Source of the DNA: Chitinophaga sp.
GTDB lineage: Bacteria > Bacteroidota > Bacteroidia > Chitinophagales > Chitinophagaceae
Reading direction: 5' to 3'
DNA length: 64,000 nucleotides
NCBI RefSeq assembly: GCF_019236475.1
Contig: NZ_JAFAIX010000005.1
Location: 62,001 to 126,000, forward strand
The position numbers and the translations under genes are program-made. Below, in pieces: positions 26,472-35,783 of this stretch (the stretch's first letter is position 1; each line of letters begins with the position of its first letter). Under the pieces are notes generated by a model, which saw nothing but the letters and a program-made list of their open reading frames with translations, ran no database searches and was not told the DNA's origin.

Positions 26472-28670
26472 ATGAGTATAGTTTACCTCGTTCCATGTTT
26501 TGGATTATTAGCCTTGTTATTTACCGCCTTCCGAAGTGCCTGGGTAACGCGTCAGGATGCAGGAAACGACAGGATGAAAGAAATCGCACAGCACATTGCA
26601 GAAGGAGCCATGGCATTTCTGAAAGCTGAGTATAAAATCCTTACCTATTTTGTAATTATTGCAGCCCTGCTGCTCGGCTATATGGGCGCCTCTCATGCCA
26701 ACTCCCACTGGTCGATAGCGCTGGCCTTTATTGCAGGTGCTATATTCTCTGCTACAGCAGGTTTCATTGGGATGAAAATCGCTACCAAAGCCAACGTACG
26801 TACTGCCCAGGCAGCAAGAACTAGTCTGGCCAAAGCCTTACAGGTTTCTTTTACTGGTGGTACCGTGATGGGTATGGGTGTTGCCGGCCTTGCCGTATTG
26901 GGACTGGGTTCTTTATTCATTATTCTCAAAACTTATTTTGGTGCAGCAGCCAATACGGCTGAAATGATAAAGACAATCGAGGTATTGACCGGATTCTCTC
27001 TGGGAGCGGAAAGTATCGCATTGTTCGCCCGTGTAGGGGGCGGTATCTATACCAAAGCTGCCGACGTTGGCGCGGACCTCGTAGGTAAAGTAGAAGCAGG
27101 CATTCCAGAGGACGATCCTCGCAACCCTGCCACCATCGCAGATAACGTAGGTGATAACGTGGGTGATGTGGCCGGTATGGGCGCAGACCTCTTCGGTTCC
27201 TATGTAGCTACCGTATTAGCTACCATGGTATTGGGCTCCGAAACCTCTTCCAACGACGCTTTTGGAGGTATCGCACCTATCCTTTTACCAATGATCATCG
27301 CAGGTACAGGGATCATCTTCTCCATGATAGGTACCTTCTTCGTTAAAATAAGCGATAGCGCAGGTCTCAGTACTGGCGTGGTACAACGTGCCCTGAACAT
27401 GGGAAACTGGGGCTCCATTGTTCTGACATTGATCGCTTCCTGGTTCCTGGTAAACTGGATCCTCCCTGATTCCGAAATGACCCTCCGCGGTCATGCCTTC
27501 ACAAGAGCTCAGGTATTCGGTTCTATTGTAGTGGGACTCGCAGTAGGTACACTCATGAGTATTATTACTGAGTATTATACGGCCATGGGTAAACGCCCTG
27601 TGAAATCCATCATCCGCCAGTCTGCCACCGGCCATGCGACAAACATCATCGGTGGTATCGCTGTAGGTATGGAATCCACTACCCTGCCTATTCTTGTGCT
27701 GGCAGCAGGTATTTGGGGTTCTTATTCTTTCGCAGGCCTCTACGGTGTGGCGATTGCCGCTGCGGGTATGATGGCTACTACTGCTATGCAGTTGGCTATC
27801 GATGCATTTGGTCCGATTGCGGATAACGCAGGCGGTATCGCGGAGATGAGTGAACTGCCGAAAGATGTGCGTGAAAAAACAGATATTCTGGATGCTGTAG
27901 GTAACACCACCGCTGCAACTGGTAAAGGATTCGCTATCGCTTCCGCAGCCTTGACTGCACTGGCGCTTTTCGCGGCTTTCGTAGGTGTAGCTGGTATCAC
28001 CGGTATCGATATCTATAAAGCAGATGTACTGGCTGGTCTGTTTGTAGGTGGTATGATTCCATTTATCTTCTCCTCCCTGGCTATTGCGGCCGTAGGACGC
28101 GCTGCCATGGCGATGGTAGAGGAGGTACGCCGCCAGTTCCGCGAAATCCCTGGTATCATGGATGGTACCGGCAAACCAGAATATGATAAATGCGTGGCGA
28201 TCTCTACAAATGCTTCTATCCGCGAGATGCTGGCTCCTGGCGCTATTGCGCTGATTGCCCCACTCCTGATGGGCTTCATAGCTGGTCCGGAAGTACTGGG
28301 CGGTTTCCTCGCCGGTGCAACCGTAAGTGGTGTATTGATGGGCATCTTCCAGAGTAATGCAGGCGGTGCATGGGATAACGCTAAGAAATCTTTCGAGAAA
28401 GGTGTTGAAATTAATGGTGAAACCCACTATAAAAAATCAGAGCCACATAAAGCTTCTGTAACTGGTGATACCGTAGGTGATCCTTTTAAAGATACTTCTG
28501 GTCCTTCCATGAATATCCTGATTAAACTGATGTCTATTGTTTCCTTGGTGATCGCGCCAACCCTGGCCGATAGATTCCATACCCGCAATGCGGCTCCGGT
28601 TACGAAAGTACAGCAGGTGGAAAAATCAGTGAAAGCACCGCAGGTAACATATGTGCAAAAGGTAAAATAA
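26472..28670 (+). CDS. hppA: K+-dependent membrane pyrophosphatase
   Basis: 732 residues, about 16 membrane helices. It hydrolyses cytoplasmic pyrophosphate and pumps Na+ or H+ out. The active-site motifs [11 protein letters not shown] and [19 protein letters not shown] (about 196-235) are intact, and the ALKKAWDN-type end reads [13 protein letters not shown]. In [13 protein letters not shown] the Ala and Gly match the K+-dependent subclass (K+-independent enzymes have Lys and Thr). Na+ versus H+ specificity cannot be read reliably here. A hydrophilic tail of about 45 residues after the last helix ([13 protein letters not shown]) is longer than usual. A terminator follows. Confidence 0.96.
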   Translation: MSIVYLVPCFGLLALLFTAFRSAWVTRQDAGNDRMKEIAQHIAEGAMAFLKAEYKILTYFVIIAALLLGYMGASHANSHWSIALAFIAGAIFSATAGFIGMKIATKANVRTAQAARTSLAKALQVSFTGGTVMGMGVAGLAVLGLGSLFIILKTYFGAAANTAEMIKTIEVLTGFSLGAESIALFARVGGGIYTKAADVGADLVGKVEAGIPEDDPRNPATIADNVGDNVGDVAGMGADLFGSYVATVLATMVLGSETSSNDAFGGIAPILLPMIIAGTGIIFSMIGTFFVKISDSAGLSTGVVQRALNMGNWGSIVLTLIASWFLVNWILPDSEMTLRGHAFTRAQVFGSIVVGLAVGTLMSIITEYYTAMGKRPVKSIIRQSATGHATNIIGGIAVGMESTTLPILVLAAGIWGSYSFAGLYGVAIAAAGMMATTAMQLAIDAFGPIADNAGGIAEMSELPKDVREKTDILDAVGNTTAATGKGFAIASAALTALALFAAFVGVAGITGIDIYKADVLAGLFVGGMIPFIFSSLAIAAVGRAAMAMVEEVRRQFREIPGIMDGTGKPEYDKCVAISTNASIREMLAPGAIALIAPLLMGFIAGPEVLGGFLAGATVSGVLMGIFQSNAGGAWDNAKKSFEKGVEINGETHYKKSEPHKASVTGDTVGDPFKDTSGPSMNILIKLMSIVSLVIAPTLADRFHTRNAAPVTKVQQVEKSVKAPQVTYVQKVK

Positions 28671-28698
28671 CTATACAACGCCAAAATCCCTGAACCAT

Positions 28699-28738
28699 CG
28701 GTCCCACCAGTTGTTAACTGGTGGGACCGTTTGTTTTT
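28699..28738 (+). terminator. terminator after hppA
   Basis: CGGTCCCACCAGTT (28699-28712) pairs with AACTGGTGGGACCG (28716-28729) with a three-base loop, followed by T-rich TTTGTTTTTA. Confidence 0.85.
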
Positions 28739-28750
28739 ATAGAAATTTTC

Positions 28751-28805
28751 TTGGTCCGTATATTTTTCTGCCCTACATTTGTACTGTAATTATTTTTATT
28801 ACAGT
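28751..28805 (+). promoter_or_regulatory. promoter and dyad operator of the NmrA-like gene
   Basis: A TTG at 28751 and TACATTTG at 28774-28781 (20-bp spacer) form a promoter. Directly downstream, ACTGTAAT (28783-28790) and ATTACAGT (28798-28805) form a perfect dyad with a 7-bp spacer at the expected transcript start, the position of a repressor site. The regulator is not encoded next to it; HxlR- or MarR-like proteins are typical for this sort of site. Confidence 0.55.
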
Positions 28806-28821
28806 TTAAAAATTGACTAAA

Positions 28822-29451
28822 ATGAAAGTTGCAATTATTGGCGCATCTGGTTTTATAGGCCACGAAATATTGGCAGAAGCTCTCCGCAGAGGGCATGAAG
28901 TGACTGCAATCGTACGTCACCCGGAGAAAATCACTATTAAAGACGATAAACTGACTGTTAAACAAGGGGATATTACAGACGCGGCCACAGTAGCTGGGCT
29001 GGTGGCAGGAAATGATGCGGTAATAAGTGCATATAAATCTGACGACAGCAAAACTTACGTACAGGCTACCAAAGCAACTATTGATGGCTTGAAAAAAGCG
29101 GGTGTAAAGCGTTTCTTGCTGGTAAGTGGTGCTGCTAGTCTGGAAGTGGCTCCAGGACAGCTATTGTTGGACAGCCCTCATTTCCCGGCTGAATGGAAAC
29201 CTATTGCCCAGGCTACCCGCGACGGACTGTTGGTATTAAAACAAGAAAACGACCTGGAATGGACCGCGTTAAGTCCTGCTGCGATGATTCAACCGGGCGA
29301 ACGCACTGGTAAATTCAGATTAGGTACTACTACCCTGCTGACAGATGCAGCAGGCAACAGTAAAATATCTGTGGCCGATTACGCCATCGCTATGGTAGAT
29401 GAGCTGGAAAAACCACAGCATATCAAACAGCAGTTCACAGTGGCTTATTAA
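28822..29451 (+). CDS. NAD(P)-binding NmrA-like oxidoreductase
   Basis: 209 residues from the ATG at 28822; a TTG at 28813 in the same frame is less likely. An atypical SDR (NmrA/NAD(P)H-binding) fold with the nucleotide motif GASGFIGHE (about 7-15). It lacks the Tyr-Lys pair of classical SDRs. Such proteins act as redox sensors or quinone/thioester reductases; no substrate can be given. It has its own promoter with a dyad operator and ends at a shared terminator with the AraC gene. Confidence 0.85.
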   Translation: MKVAIIGASGFIGHEILAEALRRGHEVTAIVRHPEKITIKDDKLTVKQGDITDAATVAGLVAGNDAVISAYKSDDSKTYVQATKATIDGLKKAGVKRFLLVSGAASLEVAPGQLLLDSPHFPAEWKPIAQATRDGLLVLKQENDLEWTALSPAAMIQPGERTGKFRLGTTTLLTDAAGNSKISVADYAIAMVDELEKPQHIKQQFTVAY

Positions 29452-29463
29452 GTCGTATGAATA

Positions 29464-29507
29464 ATAACGGGAGATGACAGTCTGGCTAGACTGTCATCTC
29501 CCGTTAT
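29464..29507. terminator. bidirectional terminator
   Basis: A perfect 20-bp inverted repeat (29464-29483 and 29488-29507) with a four-base loop GGCT lies between the convergent NmrA-like and AraC genes. No long T run follows; the flanks are AT-rich. Confidence 0.65.
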
Positions 29508-29518
29508 ATCAAAAATTA

Positions 29519-30508
29519 TTATCGTAGTTTACTCGGACTTACCCCGAACTTCTTTCGGAAGGCATTGCTGAAATGTTGCAGGGAAGAAAAACCAGCATCT
29601 TCAGCAATATCCGTCAGGGATTGCTTAGCTTCTAATACGAGTATCCTGGCCTGCTCCAGGCGAAAATCACTCAGATAACCGAATACGGTATTATTATATA
29701 TATCACGGAAACCAGACTTCAGTTTAAATTCATTCAGGCCTGTCATCCTAGCCAATTGCGCCATGGTAGGCGGTTGCTGCACATTCGCCTGTAGGATGGA
29801 GCGGGCATGATCCAATCGCTCCCGGTCCGAAGCGCTCACCTGACGTGTACGCCTGTCCGTTACCTCGCTGGCCTGACTGCATTGTAATGCCAATAGCTCT
29901 AGGGCTTTGGATTGGAGGAATAATTTCTTCAAACCGCCCTGAAAGGTACAGTTTGTCATTTCCTCAATAATAGCATTCATTCGCGGGGTAATATGCGGAT
30001 TATGGTGCTGATCCAGCATTACAGGGCGATTGCCTGCAATATTGTTGGCCATCCTGTCCAGAATTTCACCATTATGCTCTGCCAGGGCGAGAAATCGGTC
30101 TTGCGTAAAGCTGATGGTAAATAAAGTGAGGCCATCCTGCTTCTCCACAGCCGCATTTTCCCCGTGGGTAGGGGTAAACATCAGGTTATGTTCCAGCGTA
30201 GAGAAATGAAGGTTGTCATGCATCCCGTCCAGGGTTGTGTGAAAACTTCCTCGTTGTAAAAATAGCATGTCCACCAGCGGACGGGCTAATTTAGAATGCG
30301 ATATATGGAGGTTCTCATAGACATGGGCTTTGCCATATCCGAGATGATATCCGTCGAAATATAGACTATTAAAGGTAGCATTGCCAAAATCGTAGGAGAT
30401 GTTTTTCACGTTCTCTACTATCGTTGGCGATGACATTGTCTCCTCGTCGAACGGAAATTCTTCCTCTAGAAGGATGTCGCTGGCATCATTTTTAATCACT
30501 ACAGCCAT
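29519..30508 (-). CDS. AraC-family transcriptional regulator
   Basis: 329 residues from the ATG at 30508; the frame is open up to 30574, but that leader is encoded by a 21-bp direct repeat. The C-terminal two helix-turn-helix units occupy about 225-329 (MAQLARMTGLNEFKLKSGFR and LTDIAEDAGFSSLQHFSNAF, ending FGVSPSKLR). The N-terminal part is a sensor domain similar in size to PchR-like regulators that respond to siderophores. A direct repeat with 21-bp period lies just upstream, the classic AraC half-site layout, suggesting autoregulation. Confidence 0.9.
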   Translation of the reverse strand: MAVVIKNDASDILLEEEFPFDEETMSSPTIVENVKNISYDFGNATFNSLYFDGYHLGYGKAHVYENLHISHSKLARPLVDMLFLQRGSFHTTLDGMHDNLHFSTLEHNLMFTPTHGENAAVEKQDGLTLFTISFTQDRFLALAEHNGEILDRMANNIAGNRPVMLDQHHNPHITPRMNAIIEEMTNCTFQGGLKKLFLQSKALELLALQCSQASEVTDRRTRQVSASDRERLDHARSILQANVQQPPTMAQLARMTGLNEFKLKSGFRDIYNNTVFGYLSDFRLEQARILVLEAKQSLTDIAEDAGFSSLQHFSNAFRKKFGVSPSKLR

Positions 30509-30515
30509 AAAAAAT

Positions 30516-30549
30516 CCGTTTCGTATAAGTTTTACTCCGTTTCGTGTAA
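30516..30549. promoter_or_regulatory. 21-bp-spaced direct repeat, AraC-type operator
   Basis: CCGTTTCGTATAA (30516-30528) and CCGTTTCGTGTAA (30537-30549) repeat with 21-bp period, two helical turns, as in AraC I1/I2 half-sites. They lie directly before the AraC start codon and after a -7 box TATATTTG (30582-30589, minus strand). Confidence 0.55.
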
Positions 30550-30581
30550 CAGTTATATGGGATAACAGTAGCAAATTTGCA

Positions 30582-30589
30582 CAAATATA
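30582..30589 (-). promoter_or_regulatory. -7 promoter box of the AraC gene
   Basis: TATATTTG on the minus strand fits TAnnTTTG and puts the transcript start near 30576, so the 21-bp direct repeat would lie in the leader, where bound protein could repress. Confidence 0.4.
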
Positions 30590-30616
30590 TTCCGAATAAC
30601 CAAATTTAGATTAGCA

Positions 30617-30829
30617 ATGATTGGAATATTCCGTACAAATATCAGCTCTGTACATGATAAAAATAGCGTAATTAGCGCCATTTCGAAAAATTTTTCGGTA
30701 CAAGCCTGCAGCGTAGATATAGAAGACTGCGATCGCGTATTGCGCGTAGACGCCCCAGAAAACCTGGAAGAACAAGTCATTATTGAATTTGTCACCAGAC
30801 TCGGATTTTCCTGTCATATCTTGGATTAG
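30617..30829 (+). CDS. small ferredoxin-fold-like (HMA-type) protein
   Basis: 70 residues without signal peptide. Its pattern MIGIFRTNISSVHDKNSVISAIS, then SVQACSVDIEDCDRVLRV, fits the beta-alpha-beta order of heavy-metal-associated domains, but the CxxC metal motif is replaced (no CxxC). It is a likely stand-alone domain of unknown function. It diverges from the AraC gene and has a 25-bp hairpin terminator right after it. Confidence 0.6.
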   Translation: MIGIFRTNISSVHDKNSVISAISKNFSVQACSVDIEDCDRVLRVDAPENLEEQVIIEFVTRLGFSCHILD

Positions 30830-30850
30830 TCCCAGTTTTACGCAATATTC

Positions 30851-30917
30851 AACGGGTTTACTCATAGTTATGGTTCCATCAATTTTTAACCGTAACCATG
30901 AGTAAACCCGTTTTTCA
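30851..30917 (+). terminator. terminator after the 70-aa gene
   Basis: Arms 30851-30875 and 30888-30912 pair over 25 bp (one mismatch, one G-T) around a short T-rich loop and are followed by TTTTTCATTTT. Confidence 0.8.
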
Positions 30918-31019
30918 TTTTATTTTCACCATATACGTAGGGGTAACTAGTCCGTCCTACGTCATATATGCATGTTACCAAACTTGAAAACATCTCATTT
31001 AAAAACAGCAATACCTTTT

Positions 31020-33398
31020 ATGAAATCCAGGGCGATCATGCTTTTTGCCGCTATATGCCTAATACTGAGCACCAGCAAGACTTTTGCGCAAGCCAAGTAT
31101 ACCATTAGCGGATATGTGAAAGATAAAACAAATGGCGAAAGCCTCATCGGTATCTCCGTTGGGAAGCCAGGTACCAGCCTCGGTACTGTTACCAACCAGT
31201 ATGGATTTTATTCCATAACCCTCCCAGCCGGAGACCAGGAAATACAATTCAGCTTCCTGGGATACAATTCTTTTAAAACCACCGTTCACCTACAAAAAAA
31301 CACTACCCTGGATGTAAACCTTGAAACCAGTAGTAGTACGCTCAATGAGGTGACCATCAAAGGCGATAAACAAGAAAAAGCCATCAATACACTGAACACC
31401 AGTATTAATAGACTGGATATCGCTCAGATGAAAAAACTGCCCACTTTCATGGGTGAAGTAGATGTACTGAAAGCTATTCAAACGCTTCCTGGTGTAAATA
31501 CAGTGGGAGAAGGCGCCAGCGGCTTTAACGTGCGCGGCGGTAATAGCGATGAAAACTTGATCCTGTTGGATGAAGCACCTGTTTATAATTCCACCCATAT
31601 GTTGGGCTTCTTCTCTGTATTCAATCCAGATGCAGTAAAAAGTTTGAACCTCATCAAAGGTGGATTTCCAGCAGAATACGGTGGTCGTACCTCTTCTGTA
31701 TTGGATATTCGCATGAAAGATGGAAACAACCAGAAATTGGCCCTGAATGGCGGTATTGGTAATATCTTCAGCCGTCTTTCTGTGGAAGCGCCGATTGTAA
31801 AAGATAAATCTTCCTTCATCGTAGCAGCTAGAAGATCTTACATTGACGTACTGATGAAACCTTTCATGAAAGGCGACATGAAAGATACCAAACTGAACTT
31901 CTACGATATCACTGCCAAAGCGAACTATAAATTCAACAGTAATAATACCCTCTTCCTCAGTGGTTACTTCGGTAGAGATGTATTCGGTTTTGGAAAAGAT
32001 GGCAACATCAACTGGGGCAACGCTACGGCTACGCTCAGATGGAACCACGTTTTCAATAACAGGTTGTTCCTGAACCTGACTTCTTACTATAGCAAATACG
32101 ATTATAGTTTGATGTTCAGCAACAGCCAGCACAAATCCGCCGGCGAGGCGAACCAGCAGTACGACTGGACTTCCAACATCATTAACTATGGTCTGAAGCC
32201 TTCCTTTACTTATTATGTCAATGCGGAGAATACCCTTCGTTTTGGTGTACAAGGTGTTTATTATACCTTCAAACCAGGTACTGGTATAGGAACTCAAGGA
32301 GATGACCAACATATAAGATCGCTGGCAGACAAACATGCATTGGAGTCGGCAGTATATGTAGATCACGAATACAAGCCTAGCAAACGTTTTGGCATTCAGT
32401 ATGGCGCTCGTCTTTCCTCCTATCAGTTACTAGGTAAAGGCATTGAATACTATTATGCAGACACCACTCCAGGTATTCGGAAAAGACTCATCGGCAGCAA
32501 AGAATATGGTGCAGGTGAAAATATGAAAACCTACTACTATTTCGAACCACGTATCAGTGCTAAATATTCATTCAATGATCAGAATGCAGTGAAAGTTGCG
32601 TTTAGCAGAACCTCTCAGTTCATGCATCAACTGTCTAATACTGCCTCTCCTACTCCACTGGATATCTGGACGCCTAGCTCCAACAATATTCAGCCGATGG
32701 TATCTAATCAGTATACAGCCGGTTATTTCTACAACTCGCCTCACGATAGTTATGAACTGTCTGCAGAAGTGTTCTATAAAACCACCGATCATCAACTGGA
32801 CTACATTGATAATGCAGACTTGCAGTTGAACCCTTACATTGAAGCAGATCTGCTGCCTTCACAAGGACGTGCTTATGGATTGGAATTGTATGCGAAGAAA
32901 GATATTGGTAAAACAACTGGTTGGATCAGCTATACACTGTCCCGTTCTGAGCGCAAAACGCCAGGTATCAGTCTGAATGAATGGTTCCTGAACCGTTATG
33001 ACCGTACCCATAACCTAAACGTAGTCGTAACACATACAGTGAACGATCGTCTTTCCTTCTCTGGTAACTGGGTATTTGCTTCAGGTACGCCTGCAACCTT
33101 CGCAGACAACCGTCTGGAATACCAAGGTTGGGACATTCCTTACAACAGTACTGATAAGAGAAATAACTATCGTTTGGACCCATATCATCGTCTGGATCTG
33201 TCTATGACCCTGAAGGGCAAGCAACTGCACCGTTGGAAAGGCGAATGGGTGTTTTCGCTGTATAACGTTTATGGTCGCAAAAACCCATACACCATTTATT
33301 TCAGACAGAACCCAGATAATCCTGAGAAAAAAGAAGCAGTACGACTGTCCATCATAGGTTCTATCATTCCTGGCATTACCTATAACTTCAAGTTCTAA
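31020..33398 (+). CDS. TonB-dependent outer-membrane receptor
   Basis: 792 residues from the ATG at 31020 (MKSRAIMLF, signal peptide to about FAQ at residue 24; the in-frame ATG at 30972 is upstream of this). A carboxypeptidase-regulatory-like beta sandwich (about 28-110), a plug domain with FNVRGGNSDENLILLDEAPV, and a barrel to the end follow. It imports a ligand across the outer membrane using TonB energy; the ligand is not readable. It is cotranscribed with the DUF4249 lipoprotein 19 nt downstream, a pairing frequent in Bacteroidota. The ending TYNFKF is typical. Confidence 0.92.
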   Translation: MKSRAIMLFAAICLILSTSKTFAQAKYTISGYVKDKTNGESLIGISVGKPGTSLGTVTNQYGFYSITLPAGDQEIQFSFLGYNSFKTTVHLQKNTTLDVNLETSSSTLNEVTIKGDKQEKAINTLNTSINRLDIAQMKKLPTFMGEVDVLKAIQTLPGVNTVGEGASGFNVRGGNSDENLILLDEAPVYNSTHMLGFFSVFNPDAVKSLNLIKGGFPAEYGGRTSSVLDIRMKDGNNQKLALNGGIGNIFSRLSVEAPIVKDKSSFIVAARRSYIDVLMKPFMKGDMKDTKLNFYDITAKANYKFNSNNTLFLSGYFGRDVFGFGKDGNINWGNATATLRWNHVFNNRLFLNLTSYYSKYDYSLMFSNSQHKSAGEANQQYDWTSNIINYGLKPSFTYYVNAENTLRFGVQGVYYTFKPGTGIGTQGDDQHIRSLADKHALESAVYVDHEYKPSKRFGIQYGARLSSYQLLGKGIEYYYADTTPGIRKRLIGSKEYGAGENMKTYYYFEPRISAKYSFNDQNAVKVAFSRTSQFMHQLSNTASPTPLDIWTPSSNNIQPMVSNQYTAGYFYNSPHDSYELSAEVFYKTTDHQLDYIDNADLQLNPYIEADLLPSQGRAYGLELYAKKDIGKTTGWISYTLSRSERKTPGISLNEWFLNRYDRTHNLNVVVTHTVNDRLSFSGNWVFASGTPATFADNRLEYQGWDIPYNSTDKRNNYRLDPYHRLDLSMTLKGKQLHRWKGEWVFSLYNVYGRKNPYTIYFRQNPDNPEKKEAVRLSIIGSIIPGITYNFKF

Positions 33399-33417
33399 CA
33401 GCACAAAAAGATTAGTG

Positions 33418-34281
33418 ATGAAAAAAATACTCTTTTATATAGTAATAGTTTGCCTCGGAGCACTGACTGCATGTACGGATACCATCAACTTGAATGTTCC
33501 CAAAGGGCAGTCATTCCCAGTGCTTGATGCCTGGGTTACCACCGAACCTGGCATTCAGAAAATTCGTATCACCATGAGCGTGCCTTATACAGATCAAGCG
33601 CCTGCTCCTATTGTAAGTGATGCTAAAATTATTTTGAATGACCTGACCACGGGCGATAGCTATCCTTTCTTGTTTAAGGATAACCTCTACCAGTACGATG
33701 CTACTAACAAAGCGATTGGTGTAGTAGGCCATGTGTATAAACTCCATGTAGAACTCCAAGGTGAAATTCTGGAAGGAATAGACACCATCAAACGTGTACC
33801 TCCAATTGACTCCATGACTTATGAATATAAAGCAAAGGGAGAGTCTACGTCTGGCAAAGAAGGCTACTATTGCCGCTTCTATGCTATTGATATCAAAGGG
33901 GCTACTGATTATTATTGGATCAGATCCTATAGAAATGATAGCCTTCACCGCGTACGTGATGAGTTTTCCATAGATGGTAGCTATAGTGAAGGAGTAAGTG
34001 ATGGCGCCCAGTTCATTCTACCGATAGCCCAAAGTATTACAGACGGCCAACATCCATGGTTATTAAATGATAAAGTAATCATGCGCCTCTCTTCCTGCAG
34101 CAAGCCTAGCTTTGATTTCCTGAAACAGGTTGATCAGCAGGTCAATGCTGGAGGGCTCTTTGCCAAAGTATTGGAAAATGTAAAAAGTAATATGCAGAAT
34201 ACCACCACTAATGGTAAGGTAAAACTGCTGGGATGGTTCGGTACATCAGCGGTTAGTCGTGCTGAGATCACCATCAAATAA
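33418..34281 (+). CDS. DUF4249 lipoprotein, TonB-receptor partner
   Basis: 287 residues, ATG at 33418 (a GTG directly before it is possible). Signal peptide with lipobox LTAC (cysteine 19). The rest fits DUF4249: INLNVPKGQSFPVLDAWVTTEP, paired Ig-like strands, then YYCRFYAIDIKGATDYYWI and a C-terminal RSSC-type segment. It is probably the surface lipoprotein lid or substrate-binding partner of the receptor just upstream. It ends in a terminator at 34302. Confidence 0.85.
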   Translation: MKKILFYIVIVCLGALTACTDTINLNVPKGQSFPVLDAWVTTEPGIQKIRITMSVPYTDQAPAPIVSDAKIILNDLTTGDSYPFLFKDNLYQYDATNKAIGVVGHVYKLHVELQGEILEGIDTIKRVPPIDSMTYEYKAKGESTSGKEGYYCRFYAIDIKGATDYYWIRSYRNDSLHRVRDEFSIDGSYSEGVSDGAQFILPIAQSITDGQHPWLLNDKVIMRLSSCSKPSFDFLKQVDQQVNAGGLFAKVLENVKSNMQNTTTNGKVKLLGWFGTSAVSRAEITIK

Positions 34282-34301
34282 GGTAACACCCTCTCAACTA
34301 C

Positions 34302-34336
34302 AGGCGGTACGGGAAGCTTCCCGGCCGCCTTTTTTA
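34302..34336 (+). terminator. terminator of the receptor operon
   Basis: AGGCGG (34302-34307) pairs with CCGCCT (34325-34330) around an inner CGGGAAGCTTCCCG hairpin, and T's follow. Confidence 0.8.
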
Positions 34337-34387
34337 TGCCAGGCAATTACGGGGGAAATTCAGTAACTTACTAAAAAGAATACCCGT

Positions 34388-35263
34388 ATGCCTCCTAACC
34401 TAATTACATATGCCATCCCAGGGTTCGTGTTGTTGATCCTCTTGGAAATCATCTTCACTTCTATTGATAACAGGAACAAATATGAGCCAAAGGATGCCGC
34501 CAGTAGTATAGCTATGGGCTTAGGTAATGTTTTTATTGGCATCTTCACCAAATCAGTCATCTTTGGTACATACACCCTCATTTATCAGTTTCGGCTGTTC
34601 GAATTAGGGTTTGCATGGTGGGTGTGGATACTCTGCTTCTTTGCCGATGATTTCAGTTACTATTGGTTCCATCGTACCAGCCATACAGTACGGTTCTTCT
34701 GGGCATCACATGTCATTCATCATTCCTCCGAAAAATACAACCTCGCAACAGCACTGCGGCAAACATGGACTGGCAATCTCACCGGAACCTTTCTATTCTG
34801 GCTCTGGATGCCGCTGGTAGGTTTTCATCCGATCATGGTGATGAGTATGCAGGCCATCAGTTTGATCTACCAGTTTTGGATACATACAGAAGTAATACAT
34901 AGGCTTCCTGCTCCTTTGGAGTATGTTTTAAATACTCCTTCACATCATCGGGTACATCATGGCTCCGATATTGAGTACCTAGACCGCAATCACGGAGGTA
35001 TTTTGATAATCTGGGACCGGATGTTTGGTACTTTCATCGAAGAGAAGGACAGACCACATTACGGGCTGACTACCAATATACATACTTACAATCCACTGCT
35101 CATTGCCACCCATGAATGGATGAATATCTGGACGGACCTACGTGGTTCCAAGTCGTTTAAGGAAGCCCTGCATTACCTATTTGATGCGCCGGGCTGGAGT
35201 GCAGATGGTAGTCGGAAAACCACCCGGCAATTACGCCAAATGCAGCAGGAACAAGAGAAGTAG
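34388..35263 (+). CDS. sterol desaturase/fatty-acid hydroxylase family protein
   Basis: 291 residues, several membrane helices, inner membrane. Three histidine boxes of the di-iron family are complete: HRTSH (95-99), HVIHH (108-112) and HHRVHH (186-191), with a further His at 166. Family members hydroxylate or desaturate lipids using oxygen; in Bacteroidota some act on sphingolipids, ornithine lipids or carotenoids. No redox partner is adjacent. The C-terminus is a charged tail. Sits between the receptor operon and the BlaI pair without sharing direction-specific signals. Confidence 0.9.
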   Translation: MPPNLITYAIPGFVLLILLEIIFTSIDNRNKYEPKDAASSIAMGLGNVFIGIFTKSVIFGTYTLIYQFRLFELGFAWWVWILCFFADDFSYYWFHRTSHTVRFFWASHVIHHSSEKYNLATALRQTWTGNLTGTFLFWLWMPLVGFHPIMVMSMQAISLIYQFWIHTEVIHRLPAPLEYVLNTPSHHRVHHGSDIEYLDRNHGGILIIWDRMFGTFIEEKDRPHYGLTTNIHTYNPLLIATHEWMNIWTDLRGSKSFKEALHYLFDAPGWSADGSRKTTRQLRQMQQEQEK

Positions 35264-35281
35264 TTTTTTTTCAGAAAATAT

Positions 35282-35329
35282 TTTGCATTTACGAAAACTA
35301 TCGTACATTTGTTTACGAAGATATTCGTA
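35282..35329 (+). promoter_or_regulatory. BlaI promoter with twin operators
   Basis: TTTG (35282-35285) and TACATTTG (35304-35311), 18-bp spacer, form a promoter. Two 16-bp dyads of the form TACGA-N6-TCGTA lie at 35290-35305 and 35314-35329, 24 bp centre to centre, flanking the -7 box. They are the expected binding sites of the BlaI repressor. Confidence 0.7.
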
Positions 35330-35330
35330 G

Positions 35331-35765
35331 ATGTTCGCGCATCAGGATTCTGAAACAAGATTCGATCATCCTAATTACATAATATTGAAACAGCAAAAGC
35401 CTACAGAAAGTGAATTGGAAATACTGGGCATCCTCTGGGAAAGAGGGGCTAGTACGGTGAGGGAGGTGCATGAGAAGCTGGCAGAAACAAAAGAAGCTGG
35501 TTATACCACCACCCTTAAGTTGATGCAGATCATGTATGAAAAGGGCCTGCTCACCCGCGATGCCAGCAGTAAAACGCATATTTATGCGGCGGCCGTATCG
35601 CAGCAGGAAACCCAGCAACAGCTGCTCAACAAAATGATTGATACTGTTTTTGGTGGTTCCGCTACCCAGTTGGTAATGCAGGCACTAGGCCATCATAAAT
35701 CTTCTGGAGAAGAACTAGACCAAATTCGAAAATACTTATCCGAAATCGAAAAGCAACAGCGATAA
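35331..35765 (+). CDS. BlaI/MecI-type transcriptional repressor
   Basis: 144 residues if the ATG at 35331 is used; the conserved family begins at a TTG at 35385 (LKQQKPTESELEILGILW), which would give 126 residues, the typical length. The DNA-binding winged helix covers the first 80 residues of that form and the C-terminus, ending KYLSEIEKQQR, dimerises. It represses its own operon and is cleaved or inactivated after the M56 partner senses a cell-wall signal. It is followed after 18 nt by that partner. No beta-lactamase gene is adjacent. Confidence 0.9.
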   Translation: MFAHQDSETRFDHPNYIILKQQKPTESELEILGILWERGASTVREVHEKLAETKEAGYTTTLKLMQIMYEKGLLTRDASSKTHIYAAAVSQQETQQQLLNKMIDTVFGGSATQLVMQALGHHKSSGEELDQIRKYLSEIEKQQR

Positions 35766-35783
35766 CCGTTTAATTCCTGTCGT

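Noticed and set aside
27285..28427. A 380-codon frame on the minus strand opposite hppA
   Set aside because: It is antisense to the strongly conserved pyrophosphatase and rich in His, Cys and Ser as expected for a shadow; no family match.
31290..32366. A 358-codon minus frame opposite the TonB receptor
   Set aside because: Shadow of a conserved receptor gene with no signal of its own.
35331..35384. Certainty about the BlaI ATG start
   Set aside because: The ATG lies directly next to the operator and close to the transcript start, and the TTG at 35385 begins the conserved domain; the start is left open, with the longer form given as coordinates.
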